NCBI RefSeq assembly: GCF_019649055.1
Contig: NW_026570257.1
Coordinates: 1,116,001 to 1,180,000, forward strand
Source of the DNA: Paramacrobiotus metropolitanus
Taxonomy: Eukaryota; Tardigrada; Eutardigrada; Parachela; Macrobiotidae
Length of the DNA: 64,000 nt
Direction of reading: 5' to 3'
In this document: positions 11,908 to 22,916 of the stretch, piece by piece
Layout of the letters: each line of letters starts with the position of its first letter
Position numbering within the stretch: the stretch's first letter is position 1
Notes under the pieces: generated by a model
Told to the model about the DNA's origin: nothing
Seen by the model: the letters and a program-made list of their open reading frames with translations, nothing else
Database searches by the model: none
Position numbers and translations under genes: made by a program

Positions 11908-12832
11908 GTTAGCAGACTTAACAGCGTTTAAAATGCTTGTACGGATGGACACTTGCAGTGACGTACAGCTGAAAAATAAATCGAATCGAGAGTGCCGAGA
12001 GCGTGACCAACCTGCTCTCGGGGAGGCGGTTAGAGCATACAAAAAAGATCCACAGGCAGCATACGCTGGCTTGTCGCTCTAACAGATGGCTGAGCCGTTG
12101 CACAGATCCACGTAAGGCAGACAGTTTTTACGCGTCAGGCAACGACGTTGGGTTACGGCGCCTTACGTCGCGAACGGACGTAAATCAACCCGTAACGCCA
12201 ACTTCTACCCGAACGTCGAACTGGACGTAACTTGTTTTGTGAAATCTAAAATTCGCTATTGTAAGGATACGTGATTTAATGCAACCGTCGTGCGTGCGAT
12301 GTGAAAAATTGCGGTGCGATTTTTATTTTTCACCGCACCGTCCGGTGCGATTTTCGCTTTACACCGGTAAGGTAAGTGCGATTTCTTGTAAAAAACCGCA
12401 CCGACGGCACACCGGTGTACACCGCACCGCACCGTTAACAACCCTAGTTAGCAGACTTAACAGCGTTTAAAATGCTTGTACGGATGGACACTTGCAGTGA
12501 CGTACAGCTGAAAAATAAATCGAATCGAGAGTGCCGAGAGCGTGACCAACCTGCTCTCGGGGAGGCGGTTAGAGCATACAAAAAAGATCCACAGGCAGCA
12601 TACGCTGGCTTGTCGCTCTAACAGATGGCTGAGCCGTTGCACAGATCCACGTAAGGCAGACAGTTTTTACGCGTCAGGCAACGACGTTGGGTTACGGCGC
12701 CTTACGTCGCGAACGGACGTAAATCAACCCGTAACGCCAACTTCTACCCGAACGTCGAACTGGACGTAACTTGTTTTGTGAAATCTAAAATTCGCTATTG
12801 TAAGGATACGTGATTTAATGCAACCGTCGTGC
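11755..12832. repeat. two perfect 539-bp tandem copies
   Basis: Unit 1 is 11755-12293 and unit 2 is 12294-12832. I found no difference between them when reading both through. Each contains the right 153 bp of the hAT-like element plus 386 bp of flanking DNA. The duplication therefore happened after the transposon inserted. Identity this high means either a very recent event or an assembly artefact. Confidence 0.9.
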
Positions 12833-12870
12833 AGCGAAAAGTGCGAAGAAGTGTAATCTCGATAGCTATA
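12795..12870 (-). pseudogene. ANF-receptor-like fragment (copy 4)
   Basis: The minus strand here matches 29325-29375, including the run GCACGACGGTTGCATTA. The first tandem unit carries the last part of it again (12256-12293). It lies where the last exon of gene D would be expected but does not encode the family's terminal peptide. Confidence 0.4.
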
Positions 12871-13029
12871 GCAGCTTTTTATCTCACTATACGTGCAACA
12901 GCATCACCTGGCTGCATAGAGATCAATGCAACCGCGGATGCTGGTGCGCGCGATAGGGCAAAATGGGTGAGATAGCTGTCAATAAACCAATGCAGAATCT
13001 ACAGATTTCAGCCAGACTATTCGTAACAC

Positions 13030-13215
13030 ATGGTGTATTGTCGCTAGGCTGGACATTGGGCTGACGTTTCGATGAAAGTCAGCCATCATAACTGTGCTGG
13101 TTTCTCAGAGATCCCTTAACTCGAATTCTTTATCTGGGGGTGTTGAAGATAGCTAAATTTCTGAGGATTCTAATGTGACCAAGTGTATGCTGAGCTGACG
13201 CGGACGTGTTCGCGA
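13030..13215 (+). pseudogene. ANF-receptor-like exon fragment (copy 3)
   Basis: The plus strand matches 29430-29610 and the reverse complement of 10780-10980. It includes the EFFIWG-encoding stretch, with several in-frame stops. It sits inside what should be the last intron or 3' end of gene D, directly beside exon 4 of D, so duplication of receptor fragments may have displaced the true terminal exon. Confidence 0.45.
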
Positions 13216-13245
13216 ATGTCCTCGTTAGCGGAATTATATTCTCAC

Positions 13246-15191
13246 ATCAAAGGTTGCTTCGGCTATTTCCGGCTGGCTAGGTCTGCCCAGGGACAGCTTA
13301 CAGCTCAGCGTTGTATCCTGCGAAAAGGTCGCGGTGTTGCAGTTAGTGTCCGATCTGGTTACGATCCGATCTATATCTGCTTTGAAGCAGCCGGTACCGG
13401 AAGTCGGACTTGTACAGCTTAACGAAGAAGCGACATTTGGGCCAGTTCCGGCTAAATTTTGGGTCGAAAGGTCATCAGTGAGGGTACAAGCCTAGAGGGG
13501 GCAGCGGATTTTGCATTATTACTGTGTAGATTTACCAATCACCATGAAATATCGCAGAAGTATAATCACCGCGGCCCTGCCAGTTTACAATACGTTACAG
13601 TATTTTAACAAATCTGTGTTAACATGAAAATTACAAAAGACGCAATTTTCGCATGGACTTTCTGAAGAGGGTAAGTGCGATAGTCTCTTCTATGCTTTTT
13701 CTAAGTCTTACGCCGAACTGGAACAAGATAAATCCAGCGTCTCCACTTGTCTGCAGCTGGCAGGACGTAATGCAAACTCGGTCCGGGACGCCGAAAATAA
13801 TCGCCTTTGTGCCTGAATCGAAAACTATGGTCACATATACGTGTATATATATATTATATAGTGTTTATTTATCTTAGAAGGCCTTGCTTGTACCGGCCGG
13901 AATCCGGAGATTTTTCAAAATAAAACATTTTTCGATTTCACTCTGTACATTACATACATAATATTAATACTCATAACGCACCCAGTGCATTATCCGGTAA
14001 GGTGGCGCACTGTTCCGCCGTGCAGGTATAAGGCAGCGATTGAAAGTAGCATGGATTATCCGTGCAGTTGGATGAGGGCGCTGTCGGACACGCGGGTGTC
14101 GGCGAAACGGATGGCGGTGTGACGGCACACGGCGGCGCACAGGTCGGGCATGCCGGACATGTTTTCGCCGGTTTCGAATAGGAAGGCCACGGGCGATCAT
14201 AATCACTCCGCTGCGGATAATAATAATCCGCCGTCGCCGCGCATAAGAAGAATACAGTGTGGTAAAGCCAAGTTGATACTGCTCCACAATAAATTCGTTT
14301 TAAAATTGCATTTTGAACTTCTCCTCACCATTCGTCTTCTACAGGATTCACAATTTATTTCTACAGGGAATCCTGCTTTTTTCTTTAAAAAAAGGTGTAA
14401 AACTGTTTTTTGTACAGATTTTAAAACAAAATTAGTGGTGAATTTTCTACGTACCACCTGATTTCCCGCTCAAAAATTTACTGGAGAATCATCAGAGCCA
14501 TGGATAACTTCAAATTAGAATTTTCTTACTCCTACCAGACAGAACTACAGATCAAAAAATCTGTGGCTTGAAATCAGTGAGGGTTGTCCGATTTTTCGTG
14601 AGTAAAAAAACAGGGATTTTAAAAACCGGACATGGAAAAATGTTCATCCACTGTAAAATCTGTGGCGTCGTTCAACTGCATTTTACCGCGTTGTGAGCAG
14701 CACAAAACTTCTTTGTCAAAGCCTCCTCTGTCATTTAAGGTCATTTTTGAGAGAAAAGACGTTTGCGATGCTGTGGGGGCGGAGCCATAATAATCTTCGA
14801 TGTTTCATAGCCCCGCCCCTTTTTTTGGTAAGCCATGGGGGTCACATTCGTAGCTCAAACCCGACAAAGTAATAGTTCTTCTGAAAGTTCAATCTTTTCT
14901 GAGTGTCTCACGATGAACAACTGAAAATTAGAAGAAGATACCAAATTTTTGTCAAATTTTAAAGTGGCTCGCCCCGTGACAAATTACGCAACTGGTCAGT
15001 GGTTTATTCGCCACCGACCAGATCTCAAAAAAAGGTAAAAACTGAAATGCGTTATAGCAAATTTTATTTTGTCTTTTGAATCATATAGCTATCGTTTCAG
15101 GTAAATTTGCAAGAGTAAGAATTCAAACAGAAAATGTGAAAAATGATAAAACCGACAGTATCAACTTGGCTTTACCACACTGTATTATCAG
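13246..15191 (-). pseudogene. array gene D, split by a transposon
   Basis: Recognised exons are 15191-15183 plus 14252-13982 (one exon cut by a 928-bp element), 13812-13712 and 13491-13246. Taking the element and one TA out leaves an exon of 280 nt with phase 0 in and phase 1 out, exactly as in the relatives. The exon encodes LIIFFLCAATA (end of a signal peptide), a YYYPQRSDY stretch and the block TCPACPTCAPPC. The later exons match gene B. The first exon is not certain (a weak MLLRFALRYT candidate lies near 15268-15239), and no terminal exon was found. The gene is probably non-functional through insertion and loss of its 3' end, unless the element is spliced out. Confidence 0.6.
14255..15182. 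mobile_element. Tc1/mariner-like non-autonomous element, 928 bp
   Basis: The ends are perfect 27-bp inverted repeats starting CAGTGTGGTAAAGCCAAG, flanked by TA on each side (14253-14254 and 15183-15184), the usual target duplication of Tc1/mariner elements. No transposase frame is present; the interior is AT-rich apart from a GC-rich inverted patch near 14775-14820. It lies within the signal-peptide exon of gene D. The perfect ends and the clean in-frame empty-site reconstruction point to a fairly recent insertion. Confidence 0.85.
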
Positions 15192-15616
15192 CTAAAACAT
15201 TAGCCTGTTAAGTTTCCATGAAATACTGCACGGTAGTGTAACGGTATAGCGTAGCGCAAAACGAAGCAACATTTAAAAAAACTGCGTGCCGTAAAAAAAC
15301 GAAAGCATTTGTGTAACTAGAAACATTGTTATGCTAGCCGTCTACGAAACGCCAGCTTTCTCAAATAATTATGCGTTTTTAATACTATTTAACGACTTCG
15401 TGTGGAGTTTACGAAAATCATACAACATATTGTATCATTTACCGCTGCAAGCCTTGCATTGGAAGAGACGAAGCACCAAGCACGATGGTCCAGCATGGTT
15501 GATTATGCCTAAGGTACTACGGACCTGCAATAACAAGAATAAAATGCCGGTAATTCAAAAGCAGAAAGCGTAGAAGGTTTTTCCCAGTCGCGTGCCGATG
15601 ACTTGCTGAATCACTA

Positions 15617-15903
15617 TCATGATTGTTTCGTGTCTGAAGCGATGCTCCAGAAACCTTTCCCAAAAAAGTTGTGCGCTTGCAGATGAGCAGATGCCCCAGT
15701 TTGGCTAGCGCTACGTTCCAGATAGTGCCAGACGAAATAGTCCTGGTTACGAAACCATATCGGTTGTAACGTGGGAAAAACCCGCTACTAGGGTGGAAAA
15801 TCTTGCATTTTGCCTGTTCATGGTATATTCTTGCTAAGATTTTGTATTTTAAATTTTTTCTTACCTGTTTTTCGAAGTCAGTGTTCGACATCACGTTCAA
15901 CAT
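15617..15903 (-). CDS. candidate 68-residue protein, two exons
   Basis: Exon 15903-15865 (MLNVMSNTDFEKQ) ends in a good donor (CAG|GTAAGA). An acceptor at 15785 leads in phase 0 into 15784-15617, which reads RVFPTLQPIWFRNQDYF and continues to SDTKQS before three closely spaced stops. The composition looks coding and both splice sites are sound, but I recognise no family. It could be a small gene, or the start of a longer gene that has decayed. The rest of 15192-16595 is AT-rich, with TATACTGTATAC-type simple sequence at 15960-16150, and I see no other gene. Confidence 0.3.
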
Positions 15904-16595
15904 GATGGACCACGGTGGTTACCATCTTTTTACGCAAAATTAGAAGCCTTTTTGTATGTTGTTTAGACATATGAGTACAGTATATCTATACTGTGGATTA
16001 TGTATACTGTATAAGTATTGTTATATTCTCACTAAACAGATAGGTTATGTATACAGTATACTGCCATAAATAATAATCACTAAACGGGTGTCTAACAATT
16101 TTATGATACTGTATATATTGTGCATAATTAATGTACTGTATATTTGTGTGTATCTATAGAAGTATCTAGGGAATCAGATCAGCATACATAAATAATGACA
16201 GATATATACCCATCCTTTATACCACCAAAAATAAAAGCTGTACCGAATTCCCATTGATAACTCCGAGTATGTAATATAAGTTTGCAAACACAAGTACAGT
16301 GGAAACGATGCAAAGGTGAAACCGAGCATTTATCTGCAATCTTAAATTTATAAGTAGATACAGTATATGTGATTCCGTGGGCGTGTTAAAATGACGTAGA
16401 CTCGACATTATTCAATTTTTTCCACACACCAATTTTAGTAAAACCTGTTGATAATGCTGGGTAGACTTTGTTATATACGCGCTACCATAATTAAAACCTT
16501 CTTCAAAATTGTTACATCAGACAGCGATATTGCAAGAAAACGTTTTTGCCGTCCGTCCGTTTTTGTTGTCCGTCTTTCAGAAGCCATGAAACTGC

Positions 16596-18810
16596 TCAGC
16601 ATCGGCAATCTGGAAGCACCGTTATCTGCAGCAATATGATAGCGTTATACAGATACATACGATGTTGTATATAATATTTGCATTACGAATACAGTATTTG
16701 CATTACGAATTTTTATTCGGTATACACATTTACAACAATATAACCGTAGTATGATGATATTGATTAAACTTAAGCGGGAACTATTATTGATTAAACAAAT
16801 AGTAAAAGGGCGCGTACGTTGATAACAGCGGCATCCAAGACATTGGAGCCATCCGAAAGCGACAGTGTACACTGCAGTGTAAAAGGTGCCGTGGCGGATG
16901 ATAGGTTGACTCCGCATTTTTTCACTTCGGAAATGGACACAGAGGTCGGTCTGGGTTTGAAGCAATCGGTGTCCACTCCACCACATGCAAAGCCTTTGCT
17001 GACATCGTTCAGATTAAAGGGCTTGGCTTGCGGGATTTGACAGACCTTTAAATAGCGGGTCATGGGATCTGTTTATGTTGCGACTTATCCCAGAACTATA
17101 CAAAGCCGTCCTGCGCTCTCGTTCGAAATAAGTTATCCATTTATACTCGTAACTAAGGCTAATGTAAATTAATTATCTATGCTTATGTAAGAGAGTATGT
17201 ACGGCACTTATAAGACAAAAATAAGCATAGTTTAGTTTGAAATCTTTTATCAACTTAATGTAAGCAGGAGTGTGCGCTTTGGAGTTAATAATATGCATGT
17301 GCGCAAATTACGCGTACAACATTGGCAAAACGTACGTTATATGTAAAGAGTAAAGTATCATATTTCCGGAAAACACATTGTGATACCGTCACACTGCTGG
17401 GAGCGAATATTTTGACGCCAGAATTCTGTTGCGCTGTAACAAAACGTGATCTTGAACACGAGTAATGCATCCACGGGCGTGTATACGCGATCCAAAACAA
17501 TGAAATTACTACTTATTACTCTATCATGGCTACAATTTTAAACGTTATACCTAGCTTGTTGTTGCTGTTTTTAATTAGTTTAAGGGCTTTTTAGTACACC
17601 GGCTTATTAATTAGTATACCGGCTTATTAATTAATATACCGGCTTTCGTCTGGGCGCACTGATCCTGTGTACAGCGGAATGGCGTTGACTGTTTCTTCAG
17701 GTAGCAGTCATTCGTTGGCGATTGTAAATCGCAATCGGACGGCAGCACCAGTAGCCCGTTGGAGTCAACGCCGGATATGGGCGCCGGCGAGCTGGACTGG
17801 TCATCATCATCCGGTGCCGGTGTAGCCGCACTACTACTGGCCATGGTGCTCGTGGAGGGACATGTCGCCGGACACTGCGGACATTGTGGACACGTATCCG
17901 GGTAGGTGTAGTCGTCATACCGGTATCGGGGCGAGGACTGTCTTCCGTATTCACGTGGCTTGTATGGGGATCGGTCGGATGAATCATAGTAGTCATTTTT
18001 CTTATAAGAAGAGCGTTGCGGGTAATCCTTGGTGAGATTTCTATATGAGTACTGGTCGTCGTAATTCCCGTTGTGCGTATTGTTGCCGTAGAGCGATGGG
18101 TAGTCAGCATAACGTCCGGAATTGTATTTGGAGCGATCCCTGGTGTTACCGTAGTCGTACTGCCGGTTGTTTATCCGGTTCAGGTAGCCACCGGTACGCG
18201 CTTTGTAGTTCATCCGATTTTGATATGATCCTGTAAACACGGAAGCATATATCGTGCCGGTTTAAAGCCAAAGACGATGATTACAGACATGATACATAGA
18301 TAGTATGACCGTAGAGTATATCTAAAGGTGAAGATATACAGAAAATTTCATCTGTACAGTATATGAAATAAACCACCTATTAGTATCAACCATCAAGATA
18401 ATTCAATATATAATAATTATAATATAATTAGATATATTATACAGATAATAATAATATTGCAACCTCGTAAATTTCCGTAAGCGCACGCATTTCCGCCCGG
18501 TGCATACACAGCGCGAACATTCTTCTCAAAATAGTTGTCATCATATTCTGATGATGAATAGCGGATGGGAGCCTGTCGCCGGTAACGCTGCACCCCATTA
18601 CTGTGCTCTTCATGTGACGAACATCCGACTGAATTTATGCATGCAAGTAACACAACTGGTACAATGATCTGCTGAGAAAAACACAAAACGGTGGCAGTCA
18701 CGTAAAATCACGTCTTTAAAGTGCATGCATCTGTATACGTATATGAAAAACCATAAAACTTTAAATCGTCTTACCGGTAGGCAGAAGAACCCACGAAGAA
18801 TTTTATCCAT
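16596..18810 (-). CDS. array gene E: largest secreted Tyr-rich, Cys-block protein
   Basis: Six exons, 18810-18775, 18671-18464, 18230-17640, 17433-17336, 17045-16818 and 16625-16596, give about 396 residues with fully consistent phases. Exons 1-2 form a signal peptide (MDKILRGFFCLP joined to QIIVPVVLLACI). Exon 2 continues with RYRRQAP, a possible dibasic processing site. Exon 3 is a long Tyr/Asn/Arg/Ser-rich tract with repeated Y-D-Y and R-Y motifs, then TCPQCPQCPATCP and a Ser/Ala/Asp linker (DDDDQSSSP). The C-terminal cysteine module and the 30-nt last exon (ITVLPDCRC-stop) match A and C. It is the most divergent and longest member. Tyrosine richness suggests oxidative cross-linking in a matrix, which is inference only. 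Confidence 0.73.
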
Positions 18811-19264
18811 AATCCAACAAACGGAAACGTACAGATTTTCAGTAATTCAAGAAAGCTTATGTGTTCAACACAATATCATTTTTCGCTCCTTCAGGACGAT
18901 CTAGTGGCTGATTTTTTATGGAGAAAACAACGGGACTGCATCCTTCCCGGACGCATAAAATAACTACTTCTCGTACTTCGGAACTTTTAGTTCGAACGTG
19001 ATAAAATATTATGCAGTATATTCTGGTGCAGATGAGAGGACATTAATTTGTAGGTCACGGTTGCGGGTTTTTTGTGCCGCCCTTACCAGCTACAATACGT
19101 TTCTCAGTTCCGATGGCACCGATACGAAAATACATACGCTGCAATATTATGTAGTACAAGTAGTACTCGTACCTACTGCAGATCACCGAAGTATAGGTTT
19201 TTACGAAGAGCAACGAAACCTTTTTCGCCTATAGTGAAACACGAAACCCGCTTAAAAACTTCAC
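18811..19264. other. intergenic region before the mucin copy
   Basis: This 450-bp stretch separates the divergent end of array gene E from the duplicated mucin block. I see no gene, repeat or clear signal. Homology to 36.45 kb starts only at about 19268. Confidence 0.5.
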
Positions 19265-19441
19265 AACCACAGAGGACATGTGAGAGCTCCAAAATCAATT
19301 TTTTTCAATATTAAAGATAAGATTACAGCACTGTCGCAAATAGCTTCTAGTATTTTTTTAATTTTCTACCGGTAAGAAGTTTCTCAACATAATTCTCATA
19401 AACAACTATAAGATCAATGGTTCTGTTTTTTGAAGAAGACG

Positions 19442-22345
19442 TCACAGACGGCTGAACAGATATCTGCTCTTAAAAAGATTTATTTCCACGTTTAGCCGCC
19501 GCGTCCCCCCATAAACTGTTGCAACTTGCATCAGCATCAGATACTGCAGCAGCTGATTCAGCACCTGGTTGTTCTGGCTTGGTGGGCGGGTGGTGGTCGT
19601 CGTGGTGCGGCGGGTGCGGGACGGTCGGTGCGACGCGGTGGAGGGGGCCGACGAGGCCGGTGCAGAGGAGGCGACCGACGAGGCACGTGTAGTGGACGCA
19701 GCCTGGGACCCGGTTGTTGAAGCCGGTGCCGGTGAAGTGGGGGCGTCGGTCTTCCCGATGGTGCCGGAAGTGGATTGCACCGTGGATGCGGTAGTAGGGG
19801 AACCACCTGTGGTAGCGGAAGTCGGTGCGTCGGTTTGCTCGTTTGGCGAATCGGTTGGATCCGTACCGAAAGTTTCCGCGGGTTGATTGGTTTGCGATGT
19901 GGCGTCGGTGTCACTTCCGGTCGGCTCGGGACCTTCGCTGTTTCCACTGGAAGTTGAGTCCGAAGCTTCATTTATTTCCGGTGTAGTTGAAAACGCCGAC
20001 GATCCGGTGCTTGGTTCATCGGGAGTCTCCTGACCGGCAGTCGAGGAACCACTTCCGGTTGTGGTGGAAGTGCCGTCTGGCCCATCAGTATCACCGGTGC
20101 TGGACGTCGACGCTGGATTTGGAGAAGTTATACTGTCTTCCGACTCGGTGTTCCCGCTGGCACTGGTTCCATCATTTTCGTTCGAACTCGTTGTCGTCAC
20201 CGAAGTCAGCGAGTCGGTTTGCTCACCGGAAGGCTCGCTGGACTGACCGGCACCGGTAGTTGTTGCAGTGGCGTCCGGTGTTTCCGAGCCGCTGTGTGAC
20301 ACGCTGAACCCGGTCGTTTCGCCGGTTTCGTTCTGGTCGGATGATGGCGTTGACGATGATGCGGACGAGTCTCCAGAGCCTGTTGCCGGGTCACCGTTAG
20401 CTTCGGAGATCCCGGATGAGGTTCCCGTAGCGGTACTGGTCGACTCGCCATTCGTGCTCGGCGTGAATGGAACTTGCGACGTGGAACCGACGTCGGAGGA
20501 TTCCGTGGTGGAGACGTCCTGCGTCTCGGAACCGGTAACGGATGTCGTGCTGGGTCCGGTTGGGTCGCCGGTTTCATTTTGATCGGTCTGTGGATTGGAC
20601 GACTGTTGTGTTGAAAGGTCATTCGTATCCCCGGAAGTAGTTGAGCCGGGTGTCGTGGATTCATCGGAATCCACATCAACCGTCGATGTCTGTGTTGAAG
20701 AACCGGATTCTTGACCATCGGGTTGGTCACTTCCAGAGGTAGTCGGCGAGTCGTCGTTGCCCGCGGTAGTAGTAAAACCGGAAGTCATTGATTTACTAGA
20801 AGAATCGGAGTCATCGGTAGTTGTCGTTTGAAACGATGCACTCGAGTCGGAACCGTCAGGTTTAACGGTTCCGGATGTGGTCGACGGACCGTCGTCACCA
20901 CCCGTTGTGCTGGAACCGGAAGTGGTGGACCCCCCGGACGCATTGGAATCTCCGGTAACTGGTGATTGGGAAGATGAATTCGAGTCGGAACCGTCAGGTT
21001 TATCGGTTGCGGATGTGGACAATGAGCCGTTGTTATCCCTGGTTGTGCTGGAACCGGAAATGGAGGACGGACCGTCGTTATCCGCCGTTGTGCTGAAACC
21101 GGAAGTGGATGAATCTGAATCATCGGCTGTCGATGGTTGTGGTGATATGCTGGTCGCATCGCCATCAGACTGCCCGGTTACAGGGACAGATATCGGGGAT
21201 GAGTCTTCGCCACTGGCAGTTGTGCTGAACCCGGATGTGGACGATTCGGAATCGCCCGTCGATGGCTGCGATGATCCGATTGAGTCGCCACCGTCCGGTT
21301 TATCGGTTGCGCTGTTGGTGGCGCTGTTATCTGTTTGATCGGAGCCGGAAGTGGTCGGTGTCGACCCGGCGCTGGTTATATCGTTATCGTTACTGTCCGA
21401 TGGTGTCATTGGCGAAACAAGAGTTGTGCCATCTTGGTTATCAGACTGGCCAGTAAATGATGAGCCGGCAGTTGTGATAACGGTGCTGCCAGTAACGGTT
21501 CCAGCAGTGGTTACGTCGTTATCGTTGCCATTGGATGTAATGCTTCCGGTACTGGTTATATCGTTATCACCAGTTGTTGTAACAGTTCCGCCACTGGTTA
21601 TATCGTTATCGTTAGGACCGGATGTGATAACGGGGGCGCCAGTAACGGCTCCAGTGCTGGTTACGTCGTTATCGTTACCGTCGGAAGTAGTAACGGTGGC
21701 GGTGACGGCTCCGCTACTAGTTACATCATTATCGCCTCCATCAGACGTAGTTATGGTGAAACCAGTAGCGGCTCCGGCGCTTGTTGCACCATCATCGTTA
21801 CCACCAGTCGTTGACATTATGGGAACAGTCGTTGCTTCGTCTTGGTTATCCGACTGGCCAGTGACCGGAACCCCTGATCCTGTGGTAAGTGTGCCACCGG
21901 TAACCGTTGATGCCGGTGGTACAGTGCCACCGGACTGGCTGGGTTGGTTGGTCGGGTCAAAATCCAGAATGTCCGAACCCTCTGTCGTTAAACTACTCCG
22001 TAGGTTGGACGCCGTAGCGCCGGTTCCAAGGGTGCCACTTGAAGAGGTCACGCCCCCGCTGCTCGTCGTTGTTGCCGCACCATCGTTGTCATTTGTCGAC
22101 GAACCGGAAATGCCGTCGTCGGACGTTCCGGTTGACGGCATCGTTGTGATGAGTACACCGAGTGTGCTTTCGTTATCATCTGTGTTACCGGTTGGAACCA
22201 CCGTTGAAGCGCCCTCGGATACACTTTCGGTGGTGGAACCTGTTCCGGGAGTTGCGCCACTGGCGACGGTCGACACTGAACTGGTCACTGAGCTTGAGAC
22301 GCCGGTATTCGACGTACTTCCGGATAATGGGAGAGCACCAGTAGT
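19442..22345 (-). pseudogene. 5'-truncated mucin copy with a long open frame
   Basis: This is a partial duplicate of the large mucin exon at 36687-41366. Homology runs from about 22345 down past the stop to about 19268. The frame stays open for more than 950 codons of Thr/Ser/Gly/Asp-rich sequence, with (G)NDNDVTS-type repeats near 21470-21770. No signal peptide or 5' exon can be found upstream: the next DNA is the 5' flank of the Ig gene. Relative to the intact copy it lacks the long Arg/Thr/Pro stalk near the C-terminus. A small length difference at about 19520 shifts the last residues out of the shared ending NNQVLNQLLQYLMLMQ. The open frame suggests recent duplication. It could be expressed only if a new 5' end has been acquired. 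Confidence 0.65.
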
Positions 22346-22509
22346 TTCACAGAGTCAACCCGAAAAAAAAACTAACCAAAGTACGTGAATTTTGAGCGTC
22401 ACGGATGCTGGGAACTATTGCTTTCTGACTTTCCAGCAAATTTACAACATTAAGGTCCGAGAAAAAATTAGTCGCCGGAAAAGTGCAAAAATGAAAACTG
22501 ACTTATCAA

Positions 22510-22916
22510 TCTGATTTAATCAATGCTTGCAGCGCCCCCGCTTTCCCAATGGGCCAGCACCACCTCGCAGTAGGAGGGGCTTCTGTGCGCAGCTGTGACC
22601 ATTGGGTGTCAGCCCAAGTCCATTGAATTCACTCTGGCACATCGAGACCGCCGTGACGCCGCCTTTTAATCAGTCGATCCTTTTGTGGGTTCTTGAAAGT
22701 TGAAAGTATCAGCCAGTTTAGCGCCTTCCATCACTTCAGTTAGGTTTATTCGCTGAGACTGGGTTGGTCATGATTTGTTGATTCTAGTAGAATTAGAACC
22801 CTAAAATTTTGGTTTTTGATAAAGTGTGTCGGCGAAATCCGTCCAGTCTCCTGGAATCTCAAAAGAGTTTGCGTTGTCGTTTTTATCCATCCCGTCCGTC
22901 GTTCTCCGGTTTGAAG
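22510..22916 (+). promoter_or_regulatory. 5' flank of the Ig gene copy A
   Basis: This matches 44660-45095 upstream of the intact Ig gene, including the stretch around GGCACATCGAGACCGCCGTG. It probably contains the promoter and 5'UTR. No TATA or initiator motif is assigned. Copy B has an extra GCTCGCTC-type simple repeat near 44943-44965 that is absent here. Confidence 0.5.

Noticed and set aside
12795-12856. Terminal exon of gene D (reads ITLLRTFRC after an AG)
   Set aside because: It resembles the ITVxPDCRC ending by chance. The same DNA matches the ANF-receptor-like sequence at 29.33 kb, so it is a receptor fragment and not a family exon.
21351-22388. Long plus-strand open frames opposite the mucin exons (also 39187-40227, 40591-41328 and others)
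   Set aside because: They are antisense shadows of Thr/Ser/Gly-rich codons, which seldom give stops in reverse. They have valine/proline-rich composition, no start context and no splice logic, and they occur in the same places in both mucin copies.
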